From an uncultured Clostridium sp. (lineage in GTDB: Bacteria; Bacillota; Clostridia; TANB77; CAG-508): a stretch of DNA of 64,000 nt. Every line of letters starts with the position of its first letter. Position 1 is the first letter of the stretch. The DNA is taken from positions 23,819-87,818 of the forward strand of contig USFW01000005.1 of assembly GCA_900553985.1 (NCBI GenBank), read 5' to 3'. Both the position numbers and the translations under genes were made by a program. This document shows positions 19,032 to 28,795 of the stretch, in pieces. Under the pieces are notes generated by a model that saw nothing but the letters and a program-made list of their open reading frames with translations, was not told where the DNA came from and did not search any database.

Positions 19032-22000
19032 TTAATCTATTTTCACTAAATAATTAGTTGCTACAAAACCTTTTGTTCCATCATCAAAAATAACTATATC
19101 CCATGAATAACCTTCATAATTGTATTTATTAGTCATAATACGTGTTCCTTTTGTTCCATCTCCTACACTTCTTATAACATCATAACTAGTTCCTGGTCCT
19201 GTTCTTACATTTGTTCCAGTACCATCATTTGTTTTTACTCTAACTCTATCTTTACAGTTTGTTTCATCTGCGATAACTTGTAAGTTAATATTTGAACAAT
19301 AACCTATATTTCCTGATGGTGCTATAACCTTGTGCCAGCCGTTTGATAGTCTTTCAATTGAACATAGTACTGAACCAGTTGGCATTCTTTCTATTAGTGC
19401 TCCTGACGTAGAAGGTTCTTTTCTTAATGCTAATCCCATATCAGTATCAACAACTTTTACACTAATTGGTCCTTTATCTGAACTTGGAATATTATCTCCT
19501 CCTTGTCCTGTTGGTCTTTCTGAAATTGTTTTTGGCATATTTTCATAAACAGGTATTACGAATTTTATTCTATTATCTAATGTATTAGTATCTACATAAC
19601 AACTTCTTAATATATCTGCTTCACTATATGCTGCTGACAAGTTTTGCATATATTGATGATTATAGAAGCCTCCTCCACTTGCTGGGTTTACATCAAATTT
19701 ATTTAAGTATAAAGTATGTTGTTTCACATCTATATAACCACTTTTTACTATTTTCATTCCACCTTCAAGTCCTTTTACCATTGTGTCCCATCCTTCTTTT
19801 TTAGCTCTGGCTAAAGCTGTTGCAACATCATTTCCTACTACTGCTCCTATATTAAATGGATTATAATATTTTTTTCCATCTCCACCATCCATCTCTAGTG
19901 TTGCTGAACCATTTTTTCCTTGTTCTTGGAATAGTCTTGCAATTATGTAGTATGGATTAATATTATTGTTTTCACATAATCTTCTAAGGTCTTCAGCATA
20001 ATTATTTAAAAATGTTCCATTTACTTGATATTGTATTGAATCTCTTGTTGCTCCACTACTTGCATAATTTCCTAAATCAACAAATTGAAATACATCATCA
20101 TCATTTAAGAAATTTCTTGGATCCATAAAATATGCTATTCCTTTATATGAAGCTGAAGCCCATGGACCACTAACATATGGGTTTGGAGCTATCCAATCAC
20201 CTTTATATGTTGGTGTATAGACTAAATTTGCTTGTTTATTTGCATATTCGTATTCACCTTTTACTACTGTATTAAAGTCTAAACCAGTATATAAAATTTC
20301 AAATTCCCAATTTGGATGTGCTTCAACTAATTTATTTATTGCACTTTCTATTCCTGGATATTTGTTTGAATCTATATTTACTCCAATATTTGTTTTATAC
20401 AAATAGTACATTTGCCTATCATTATCTTTTTTTAGTCCTTCTAGTATAATTTTAGAACCATTTTTTATAGTATTTTCTATACTTATTGCTAAGTCTGGTC
20501 TTGTTATAGGTGAAATAGTCCAACCATTTATTTTGCTATCTCTTATCATCCATTTTTGTCCTAATTCTCCTCTATATTCATCTTGTACAATTTCTATTCC
20601 ATTTGTAATATTATTCTTTTTAACAGTTAAACTTTTATTAGTGTGACCTGCTAATATTTTATAATAGCCATCAATATATTCTATTTTAAATTTTTGAGCT
20701 GTTGAATTCCCATAAGTCCATATATCTAATTTAGCATTGTTTTCTCTACTTCCTCCTGCTACCTCTATTGCTTTACTGCTATCAGCTCCTACTGCTATTT
20801 CATATATTCCATTTTCTATTGTCTTTTTTACATCTACTGTTTTAATAAAATAAAACATTTGATTATTATTTATTTGATTTTTTGACAATATTAGTTTTGA
20901 ACCATTTTGAATTGCACCTTGAATACTTATTGTTAATTCTGGATTACTTAATGGCGATATTAACCATCCATTTTTCCCACTATCTTTTATTAACCATTTT
21001 TGCCCATCTATTCCTTTATAATCTGATTGTATTATTTCTGTTCCTTCTTTTATACTATCTCCTTTTGCTGTTAAACTTTTTCCTGTATGTTTTGCCGTTA
21101 TCTTATAAAAACCTTCTTTATATTCAATATTAAATTTTTGTGCATCTACATTTCCATAATCCCATATTCCTATTTTAGCACCATTTGAAGTATCACTTCC
21201 TGCTACTTCTATTCCTTTGTTTGGATTTGCTCCTACTAAGATTTCATATGTACCATTACTTTGAGTTTTTTCTGATGAATTCATATTATATAAATAATAC
21301 ATTTGTTTATCAGTATTTTGAGTTTTTGATAATATTAATTTTGAACCATTTTTTATGCTTTGAACACTTATTGATAAGTTAGGATTACTTAGTGGTGATA
21401 TTAGCCAACCATTTTTTCCACTATCTTTTATTAACCATTTTTGTCCATCTGCTCCTGTATAGTCTCTTTGTACTATTTCTGTTCCTTCTTTTATGCTATT
21501 TTCCTTTGCTGTTAAACTTTTCCCTGTATGCATTGCTGTTATTTTATAATATCCTTCTTGATATTCAAAATAGAATTTTTGTGCTGTTGCATTTCCATAA
21601 TCCCATATATCTACTTTTGCATTATTTTCTTTACTACTTCCTGCTACTTCCACAGTTTTATTACTACTAACTCCTAATGCTATTTTATATATTCCATTGC
21701 CTTGTGTTTTTTCTTCTTTATTCATATTATATAAATAATACATTTGATTATCATTATCTTTTGTAGCAGATAATACTATTTTAGCGCCATTAACTATTGA
21801 ACCTTTCACACTTATTGCCAAGTTTGGATTACTTAATGGAGAAATTACCCAACCATTTTTTCCACTATCCCTTAAAAGCCACTTTTGTCCATCTAGTCCT
21901 GTATAATCTGACTGTACTATTTCTGTTCCTTCTTTTATACTATTTCCTTTTGCTGTCAAACTTTTTCCTGTATGCATTGCCGTTATTTTATAATATCCTT

Positions 22001-22541
22001 CTTGATATTCAAAATAGAACTTTTGAGCTGTAGCATTTCCATAATTCCATATATCTACTTTTGCACCATTTGATATATCACTTCCTGCTACTTCTATTGT
22101 TTTATTGCTATCTGCTCCAACTGCTATTTTGTATATTCCATTACTTTGTAATTTTTCTGTTTTCTTTATTGAAGAATAATCTTTTAAACTATAATCAGAA
22201 GTTTCTTGAATTTCTTCATTTACTATATTAGTATCCTTTTCTAATTCTTTGTTTTCTTCTACTATATTATTTTTTTCTACTGTATTACTATTTTGTGTTT
22301 TATTAACATTTTCTATATTATTGTTACTTTCTATTTTATTAGTATTTTCTTCTGTATTTATTTCATTATTTTTATCTGTTTTATTTGTTGCAGTTTCATT
22401 TTTCATACTATTGTTAGAAGTTTGCGAATCATTTGCAACATTAGTATTTATGATATTAACTGCATATGTATTTATTCCAACCACACTTATAATTATTTCA
22501 ATTATTACTATTGCTAAAATTATCTTTTTTATTTTCATCAT
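19032..22541 (-). CDS. Secreted N-acetylglucosaminidase with four ricin-type lectin domains and two SH3b domains
   Basis: The product is 1169 aa. It starts with a signal peptide (residues 1-28) and a low-complexity N/T/E-rich stretch to about 125. Four ricin B-type beta-trefoil domains of about 145 residues follow (134-720), each with IEVAG...DIW.YGN..AQKF and HTGKSLTAK blocks. A glucosaminidase domain (about 725-990) includes LFQEQGKNGSATLEMDG, YYNPFNIGA and WDTMVKGLEGG. Two SH3b cell-wall modules (about 1025-1169) close the protein. It probably cleaves cell-wall glycan as an autolysin or cell-separation enzyme. Repeats are highly alike and shared with the neighbouring gene, suggesting duplication. 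AGGAGA precedes the start. Confidence 0.85.
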   Translation of the reverse strand: MMKIKKIILAIVIIEIIISVVGINTYAVNIINTNVANDSQTSNNSMKNETATNKTDKNNEINTEENTNKIESNNNIENVNKTQNSNTVEKNNIVEENKELEKDTNIVNEEIQETSDYSLKDYSSIKKTEKLQSNGIYKIAVGADSNKTIEVAGSDISNGAKVDIWNYGNATAQKFYFEYQEGYYKITAMHTGKSLTAKGNSIKEGTEIVQSDYTGLDGQKWLLRDSGKNGWVISPLSNPNLAISVKGSIVNGAKIVLSATKDNDNQMYYLYNMNKEEKTQGNGIYKIALGVSSNKTVEVAGSSKENNAKVDIWDYGNATAQKFYFEYQEGYYKITAMHTGKSLTAKENSIKEGTEIVQRDYTGADGQKWLIKDSGKNGWLISPLSNPNLSISVQSIKNGSKLILSKTQNTDKQMYYLYNMNSSEKTQSNGTYEILVGANPNKGIEVAGSDTSNGAKIGIWDYGNVDAQKFNIEYKEGFYKITAKHTGKSLTAKGDSIKEGTEIIQSDYKGIDGQKWLIKDSGKNGWLISPLSNPELTISIQGAIQNGSKLILSKNQINNNQMFYFIKTVDVKKTIENGIYEIAVGADSSKAIEVAGGSRENNAKLDIWTYGNSTAQKFKIEYIDGYYKILAGHTNKSLTVKKNNITNGIEIVQDEYRGELGQKWMIRDSKINGWTISPITRPDLAISIENTIKNGSKIILEGLKKDNDRQMYYLYKTNIGVNIDSNKYPGIESAINKLVEAHPNWEFEILYTGLDFNTVVKGEYEYANKQANLVYTPTYKGDWIAPNPYVSGPWASASYKGIAYFMDPRNFLNDDDVFQFVDLGNYASSGATRDSIQYQVNGTFLNNYAEDLRRLCENNNINPYYIIARLFQEQGKNGSATLEMDGGDGKKYYNPFNIGAVVGNDVATALARAKKEGWDTMVKGLEGGMKIVKSGYIDVKQHTLYLNKFDVNPASGGGFYNHQYMQNLSAAYSEADILRSCYVDTNTLDNRIKFVIPVYENMPKTISERPTGQGGDNIPSSDKGPISVKVVDTDMGLALRKEPSTSGALIERMPTGSVLCSIERLSNGWHKVIAPSGNIGYCSNINLQVIADETNCKDRVRVKTNDGTGTNVRTGPGTSYDVIRSVGDGTKGTRIMTNKYNYEGYSWDIVIFDDGTKGFVATNYLVKID

Positions 22542-22555
22542 ATCTTCTCCTACTT

Positions 22556-25042
22556 TTAATAGCTTTTTAATAGATTCATTGTTGCTGTGTTAAACTTATT
22601 AACATATCCTTTTTGCATTAATTCATTATGACTTTTTACTTCTGGTAATTCTAATAACATTGATTTTGTATTTGGTATACTTCTTGCCCATTGTATAAAA
22701 TATCCTTTTCCATATGTTCCTATGTGATTACTTATTCCAAATTCATCTCTATAAAAACTACCTAATTCATTATTTCCTATTGTTTCATTTAACCATCCGT
22801 GAACATCAATAACAAAATTTTCATTTCCTACATTGGTTAAAATAAATTCTCTTAATGCTTCTGCTTCATAGGCTTGTAATGGTTGTTCTCCTGTATAATT
22901 TCTTGAAGAATTTAACTTTGTCCACCCTACTGGGAAACATCTATTCATATCTATTCCTTTATTTTCTGGAGCCCAACTATATACAGTTGTTCTTCCAGGT
23001 CCTTGGTTAGTCCATCCATTATATTGTCCATCTGGATTTGAAACTGGTAATATATATACTGTCCATTCTTGAATTAATTCTTCAGACATATTATCTTTTA
23101 AATATTTCCAAAATTCATTTGCCATATAAGTTAGTTCTGCTCCATCTTTATCATAAGAATCTTCAAAACCATGTATTGAGAAATTTAAAAATAAATGTTT
23201 TTTTCCTGTTCCTATTTGATAATATTTTAAATATGAACCACCATTTCCTTTATACATTAAACCAGATTTTCCGTATAATCCTTCTTTTATATTTTTGTCT
23301 AATGGAGGCATTATATATAACATTTGATTATCATTGTCTTTTGTTTTAGACAATATAATCTTTGAACCGTTTACTATTTTTCCCTCTACACTTATTGATA
23401 AATCCGGATTATTTAATAATGATATGACCCATCCATTTTTCTTTGTATCTCTTAAAATCCACTTTTGACCATCTAGTCCTTTATAATCTGACTGGACTAT
23501 TTCTGTTCCTTCTTTTATTTTATTATCTTTAACCGTCAAACTTTTTCCAGTATGTGTTGCTATTATTTTATAATATCCTTCTTGATATTCAAATTTGAAT
23601 TTTTGTGCTGGCACATTACCATAATCCCATATATCTACTTTTGCATTATTTTCTTTACTACTTCCTGCTACTTCTATTGTTTTATTACTATCAGCTCCAA
23701 TCGCTATTTTGTATATATCATCATCATGTGTTCTTTCTGAAGTATTTAGGTTAAATAAGTAATACATTTGATTATCATTATCCTTTGTATTCGATAATAT
23801 CATTTTATCTCCATTAGATATTGAACCTTTCACAGTTAATGATAAACTTGGATTGCTTAATGGCGAGATTATCCAACCATTTTTCTTGCTATCTCTTAAT
23901 ATCCATTTTTGTCCATCTAGTCCTTTATAATCTGATTGTACTATTTCTGTTCCTTCTTTGATATTGTTTTCTTTTGCTGTTAAGCTTTTCCCTGTATGCA
24001 TTGCTGATATTTTATAATATCCTTCTTTATATTCAAAATAAAATTTTTGAGCCGCTACATTTCCATAATTCCATATATCTACTTTTGCACCATTTGCTTT
24101 ATCGCTTCCTGCTACTTCTAATGTTTTATTACTATCAACTCCTACTGCTATTTTGTATATTCCATTTTCTTGTACTTTTTCTTCTTTGTTTATGTTATAT
24201 AAATAAAACATTTGATTATCTGTACTTTGTGTATTCAATAAAACTATATTAGCACCATTAACTATGTTTCCTTGGATACTAATTGACAAATTTGGAGCAC
24301 TTAATGGCGAAATTAACCAACCGTTTTTCTTGCTATCTCTTAATATCCATTTTTGTCCATCTAATCCAATATAATCTGATTGCACTATTTCTGCATTTTC
24401 TTTTAATTCATTATCTTTAACTGTTAAGCTCTTTCCTGTATGTCTTGCAGTTATTTTATAATATCCATCAATATATTCAAAATTAAATTTCTGTGCTGTT
24501 GCATTTCCATAATCCCACAAACCTACTTTTGCATTATTTTCTTTACTACTTCCTGCAATTTCCAAAGATTTATTAGGATCATCTCCTACACATATTTTAT
24601 ATATTCCAATTTTGTCTTTGCTTTCATTTGTGCTAATTAATTTATCATTATAAGTAGCTGTTTCATTTGATTCAGTTTTATTTGTTTCACTATTATTTAA
24701 TTTATTTTTACTTGTTTCGTTTCTATTTAATTCATTTTTATTAGTTTGAACATCATTTATTTCATTTTGTTGTATTTGATTTGTTCCTACTTTATTTGTT
24801 TGAGTTTCATTTTTAGAAATTTCATTTGATTTTATTTCATCTTCTTGAATTTTATTTGTTTGAACTTCGTTTCTCTCATTTTCATTAGTTTGAACTGTAT
24901 TTTCATGTAGTGTCTTATTTTGTGTTACTTCATTTTCTTGCATTTTGTTCTGCAAATTTCCACTTGCATATACTAAAAAATTACTAGCACTAAATATTAT
25001 TGTTATAATAATTATTATGAATATTCTTACTATTTTTTTCAT
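22556..25042 (-). CDS. Secreted M14 carboxypeptidase with three ricin-type lectin domains
   Basis: The product is about 828 aa. A signal peptide is followed by a repetitive region of about 100 residues rich in NET/QTNK. Three ricin B-type domains (about 145-585) resemble those of the downstream autolysin. The C-terminal domain (about 590-828) is a zinc carboxypeptidase. Its first ligand pair is in NFSIHGFED (HxxE), its arginine/asparagine region is NKGIDMNRCFP, its third ligand is in IDVHGW, and its catalytic Glu is in LLELPEV. A likely substrate is a peptidoglycan stem peptide. The lectin domains would hold it to surface glycan. The ATG at 25042 has AGGTGGG at better spacing than the ATG at 25048. 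It ends 15 bp before the autolysin start: one operon. Confidence 0.85.
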   Translation of the reverse strand: MKKIVRIFIIIIITIIFSASNFLVYASGNLQNKMQENEVTQNKTLHENTVQTNENERNEVQTNKIQEDEIKSNEISKNETQTNKVGTNQIQQNEINDVQTNKNELNRNETSKNKLNNSETNKTESNETATYNDKLISTNESKDKIGIYKICVGDDPNKSLEIAGSSKENNAKVGLWDYGNATAQKFNFEYIDGYYKITARHTGKSLTVKDNELKENAEIVQSDYIGLDGQKWILRDSKKNGWLISPLSAPNLSISIQGNIVNGANIVLLNTQSTDNQMFYLYNINKEEKVQENGIYKIAVGVDSNKTLEVAGSDKANGAKVDIWNYGNVAAQKFYFEYKEGYYKISAMHTGKSLTAKENNIKEGTEIVQSDYKGLDGQKWILRDSKKNGWIISPLSNPSLSLTVKGSISNGDKMILSNTKDNDNQMYYLFNLNTSERTHDDDIYKIAIGADSNKTIEVAGSSKENNAKVDIWDYGNVPAQKFKFEYQEGYYKIIATHTGKSLTVKDNKIKEGTEIVQSDYKGLDGQKWILRDTKKNGWVISLLNNPDLSISVEGKIVNGSKIILSKTKDNDNQMLYIMPPLDKNIKEGLYGKSGLMYKGNGGSYLKYYQIGTGKKHLFLNFSIHGFEDSYDKDGAELTYMANEFWKYLKDNMSEELIQEWTVYILPVSNPDGQYNGWTNQGPGRTTVYSWAPENKGIDMNRCFPVGWTKLNSSRNYTGEQPLQAYEAEALREFILTNVGNENFVIDVHGWLNETIGNNELGSFYRDEFGISNHIGTYGKGYFIQWARSIPNTKSMLLELPEVKSHNELMQKGYVNKFNTATMNLLKSY

Positions 25043-25207
25043 ACTCATCCCACCTAAATACTAATATTATCACTATAATACTATATAAATTTTTGTATGT
25101 CAATTTCTATTTTTCTTTTTTTCTTGCCAATTTATAACATTTTATTTTAGTTTTTTTACACATTTTTCACTGCTTTAAATCTTATAATTTTTACTTAATG
25201 AGATCTA

Positions 25208-25256
25208 AAAAAATCGCCATAAAATAAATTTTATATTTTATAACGATTTTTCTTTT
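25208..25256. terminator. Hairpin terminator after polysaccharide cluster
   Basis: AAAAATCG...ATAAAAT pairs with ATTTTAT..CGATTTTT and is followed by T-rich sequence. It separates the GtrA/GtrII gene, whose 3' end is at 25295, from the lectin-peptidase gene. Confidence 0.7.
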
Positions 25257-25294
25257 ATCATATATAATGTTCAATTTTTTCTAGACATTTCATC

Positions 25295-27247
25295 TTAAAA
25301 TAAACAAATATATAATGTATTTTCTTCAAATACAAGTTGGTCTTGATTATAAAAATCCCAATTCTCCCCTGCAAATCTTTCTATTATATTACTTGGAGTT
25401 TCTACTTTATTATATTTTTCTCCACTATAAAATTCCATTACTTCGATTGCAGACCATTCTATTACCATACTTCTTACATTTGCACTCTCCATAGTAGGTT
25501 GTCCATTATAATAATTTGAAGGATTTTTATCCCAAGCTAATCCTATATTTTCTATTTTTATTTGATTTTCATTTTCATATTCATATATTTCTTCAATAAT
25601 TGACTTAGCTACATTTCTGTCTAAATATGCAGATGCTCTATTTTCAGTAGAAGCATATATAAAATAAATAGAATTCATTACTACTAAAAAAGTTGATATA
25701 AACACTAATATTTTGTTAATAATTTTTTCAGATTTATTTGTATTATTTTTATCAGCTTGGTTTTGCATTTTACATATTATATATAAAATCAGTATTCCTA
25801 AAACCGAAGCAAAACTTGGAACCATTCTTGGTTGTAAATACTGTTGCTCTTGTGGAGTTACTATTACTGGTAATAAAGGCATAATAAATGCTAAGAAAAT
25901 TAACATTACATATTCTAAAATATTAAAATATTTTTTACTTTTATATACATTATAAATAAATACTATGCTTATAATACCTATAATTCCTAAATATAGTCCT
26001 TTCGGAATTAAATTAAATGTATTATATGCCATCAATGCTCCGTACTCAATAATAGTATTTATAATTTCACTTATTTGTGGAATTATAGTTGCTCTCATAC
26101 TACTATTTTGAAGGTTCTCTATGATTTTAACTACTCCTAAATTTATTACAAGTGAAATTCCATATATTAATCCTATCATTAAAGCATTTTTGACTATTTT
26201 CTTTATATCATCATTGTTTCTATAGCTTTCCATAACTAAGGCTACTAATACAAATAAAGCTATTGTAGACTGATAAGCAAATGATGCTAAAAGCACTAAT
26301 GCCCAACTCCATATATATCTATGTTTCACATTTGAATTAAATATACAAGCTGCAATAATAGAAAGTAATATTGATAATCCCATTATTCCTGACTCTGCGA
26401 ACATCATCAGTTCACAATTTGAGAATGTGAATATAATTGAAAATGATACTAACCCTATTAGTATATTCCAAAACACTGACTTTTCTTTTTGTAACAATTT
26501 TATAGAATATCTATAAAGTATAAACCAAGATAAAGCCATGCTTCCAATTGCAATTACACTCATAATTTTTAAATTTGTTAATAAAGTTATATCTAAAACT
26601 TGTGATATCCATAACTCTAATGCACTAAATATTCTTGCTGAATTTAAAAAATGTAAAAGATATTTATGATATCCATATGAATTTAAGCAATAAGTATCTG
26701 CTGCAAAATGTGTTCTTAAAAAATTTGCACATATTATTATTGAAAAAATCGTCATTCCTATGAATATATAAATGTCTTTTTTATTATTTAGTATTTTTTC
26801 TTTTATGTTTATATTAGTTTTTTTTTCATTTTTTTTAAATGCAAAAAACTTACTAAAAAAGAAATTTAATACTATTACAATAATTGTTAAGCTTAGTTTA
26901 ACTGGTGCAAAAGGTAAATTCATTAAACTATATAATATAATTACCCCACCTTGTTCTATTATCATAGTCACAGCTCTACCTAAAATAAATTTTATAAATT
27001 CATTTATCTTTTCTGTTTTATTACTAGCTTGACTTTCAAATACCCATTTACGGTTTGTGAAATATGCAAATATTATAGAAGCCATAATTCCAATTGCACT
27101 AGCCCAAGCTCCATTTATATTGAATACTCCTTCTAGAAATAAAGAAATTCCTAGATTTACAAGTGTTGTCAACACTCCAAAAATTATATACATTATTACT
27201 TGTTTATTTAAAAATTTCTTTGCTATACTTTCTATTTTGTCTTTCAT
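25295..27247 (-). CDS. GtrA-like flippase fused to GtrII-type glucosyltransferase membrane protein
   Basis: The product is 650 aa. Residues 1 to about 135 form a four-helix GtrA domain (VIMYIIFGVLTTLVNLGISLF, FAYFTNRKWVFES), which helps polyprenol-linked sugars cross the membrane. The remainder has about ten membrane segments and resembles GtrII-type glycosyltransferases (FLRTHFAADTYCLNSYG near the first loop). It ends in an extracytoplasmic tail. Together the two parts would flip a lipid-linked sugar and transfer it to a surface polymer. This joins two normally separate steps in one chain. It closes the polysaccharide cluster after the ABC permease gene, 14 bp away. Confidence 0.75.
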   Translation of the reverse strand: MKDKIESIAKKFLNKQVIMYIIFGVLTTLVNLGISLFLEGVFNINGAWASAIGIMASIIFAYFTNRKWVFESQASNKTEKINEFIKFILGRAVTMIIEQGGVIILYSLMNLPFAPVKLSLTIIVIVLNFFFSKFFAFKKNEKKTNINIKEKILNNKKDIYIFIGMTIFSIIICANFLRTHFAADTYCLNSYGYHKYLLHFLNSARIFSALELWISQVLDITLLTNLKIMSVIAIGSMALSWFILYRYSIKLLQKEKSVFWNILIGLVSFSIIFTFSNCELMMFAESGIMGLSILLSIIAACIFNSNVKHRYIWSWALVLLASFAYQSTIALFVLVALVMESYRNNDDIKKIVKNALMIGLIYGISLVINLGVVKIIENLQNSSMRATIIPQISEIINTIIEYGALMAYNTFNLIPKGLYLGIIGIISIVFIYNVYKSKKYFNILEYVMLIFLAFIMPLLPVIVTPQEQQYLQPRMVPSFASVLGILILYIICKMQNQADKNNTNKSEKIINKILVFISTFLVVMNSIYFIYASTENRASAYLDRNVAKSIIEEIYEYENENQIKIENIGLAWDKNPSNYYNGQPTMESANVRSMVIEWSAIEVMEFYSGEKYNKVETPSNIIERFAGENWDFYNQDQLVFEENTLYICLF

Positions 27248-27261
27248 CTTTTCTCCTTTAC

Positions 27262-28038
27262 TTACATTTCCTCTGCAAATTTCTTTTGTAATTTATGGAA
27301 AATTAAGTATCCTATAAAACATAGCGCTATACTAAAAGCAAATACAATTCCTAATGATACTAAATCTGGTTCTTGTTTATAGTAAAATATGTTTCTATAA
27401 GCATTTATAATATATGTCATTGGATTGTATTGAATAATCCATTGAAAACTTTCTGGTATTTGTCCTGGTGCATATACTATTGGTGTAGCATAAAAGAATA
27501 ATTGTAAGGCTATATTAATAAAGTGTTGTAAATCTCTAAAAAATACTGTTACACTTGATACTATAAAAGATATTCCTATTAATAAAAAATATTGTATTAA
27601 TAATATAAGTGGATAAAATATTACATATTTTGTTATTCCTACTCCATATCCAATTACAAAAGCAATTATAATTAATGTTGATATAGCAAAGTTTATAGCT
27701 TCACTAGTTACTACTGATATCGGCAATATCTCTCTTGGAAAATACACTTTTTTTACTATATTTCCATTTTCAATAATAGTAAATGCTGTTCTTGATATTG
27801 CAGAAGAGAAAAATGTCCATGGTATTAATCCACAACAAATAAATACTGTATAATTATCTATTCCACCACCACGCATAAGAAGTGGAAATACTAATGCATA
27901 TACTGCAATTTGTAAAAGTGGATTTAAAAATGACCACACTACTCCTAATATAGAATTTTTATATTTTCCTCTTACATCTTTACTTATACTTGTTTTCAAA
28001 AGTTCCCTATAATCATATAAGCTTTTAAAAAATCCCAT
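27262..28038 (-). CDS. Polysaccharide/teichoic-acid ABC exporter permease (TagG-like)
   Basis: The product is 258 aa with six membrane segments in the ABC-2 fold. The cytoplasmic start LYDYRELLKTSISKDVRGKYKNSILGVVWSFLNP is characteristic of TagG/Wzm/RfbA permeases. It would work with the ATPase encoded directly upstream (12 bp) to export a complete undecaprenyl-linked polymer. AGGAGG precedes the ATG. Confidence 0.9.
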   Translation of the reverse strand: MGFFKSLYDYRELLKTSISKDVRGKYKNSILGVVWSFLNPLLQIAVYALVFPLLMRGGGIDNYTVFICCGLIPWTFFSSAISRTAFTIIENGNIVKKVYFPREILPISVVTSEAINFAISTLIIIAFVIGYGVGITKYVIFYPLILLIQYFLLIGISFIVSSVTVFFRDLQHFINIALQLFFYATPIVYAPGQIPESFQWIIQYNPMTYIINAYRNIFYYKQEPDLVSLGIVFAFSIALCFIGYLIFHKLQKKFAEEM

Positions 28039-28050
28039 TTATTCTTCCTC

Positions 28051-28794
28051 CTATTTTGTTTCCTCCAAATATTTTTCTATTACTTCGTTTGTAGCTCCAT
28101 CCATTTTGATAACTCCATTGCTAAGCCAAACTGATCTATCACATAATTCTTGTGCTGATCCTAAACTATGTGTTACAAATACCATAGTTTTTCCTTCTTT
28201 TTTTAGTTCTTTCATTTTATTTATACACTTAGCTTGGAAATGTTGGTCTCCTACTGATAAAATTTCGTCAACTAGTAAAATATCAGCATCTACATTTATT
28301 GCAACAGCAAAAGCTAATCTCATAAACATTCCAGAAGAATAAGTTCTTACTGGGTTATCTATATAATCTCTTAATTCTGAAAATTCAATAATTTGTTCTA
28401 ATCTGTCATCTATTTGTTTTCTTGTTAAGCCAAATATTGAAGCATTAAAATATATATTTTCTCTTCCAGAAAAGTCTGCATGAAAACCTGCTCCAAGTTC
28501 TAGTAAAGAAGTTAATTTTCCGTTTGTGATAATTTTTCCTTTATTAGGATAAATTATTTTAGTCATAAGTTTTAATAATGTTGATTTTCCACTTCCATTT
28601 ACACCTATTAATGCAACAGCTTCACCTTTTTTTATATTAAGATTTATACCTTTTAAAACTTCTCTTACTTCTTTTCTATTTCTTTTCCAAAAAAGTAGTT
28701 TTTCTTTTATGCTATTTGCTTTATCTAAATATACATCAAAGGTTTTATATACATCTTGTACTTCTATTGCGTATTCTTCTTCATTATTTTTCAC
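28051..28794 (-). CDS. Polysaccharide/teichoic-acid ABC exporter ATPase (TagH-like)
   Basis: The product is 247 aa and starts with GTG after GGAGG. It has Walker A GVNGSGKST, the signature YSSGMFMRLAFA, Walker B ILLVDEILSVGD and the switch histidine in VTHSLGSA. The SSGM form is typical of the TagH/Wzt subfamily. It lacks the C-terminal polymer-recognition domain found in Wzt proteins of O-antigen systems. The start overlaps the end region of the upstream glycosyltransferase gene, so translation is probably coupled. Confidence 0.9.
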   Translation of the reverse strand: MKNNEEEYAIEVQDVYKTFDVYLDKANSIKEKLLFWKRNRKEVREVLKGINLNIKKGEAVALIGVNGSGKSTLLKLMTKIIYPNKGKIITNGKLTSLLELGAGFHADFSGRENIYFNASIFGLTRKQIDDRLEQIIEFSELRDYIDNPVRTYSSGMFMRLAFAVAINVDADILLVDEILSVGDQHFQAKCINKMKELKKEGKTMVFVTHSLGSAQELCDRSVWLSNGVIKMDGATNEVIEKYLEETK

Positions 28795-28795
28795 T

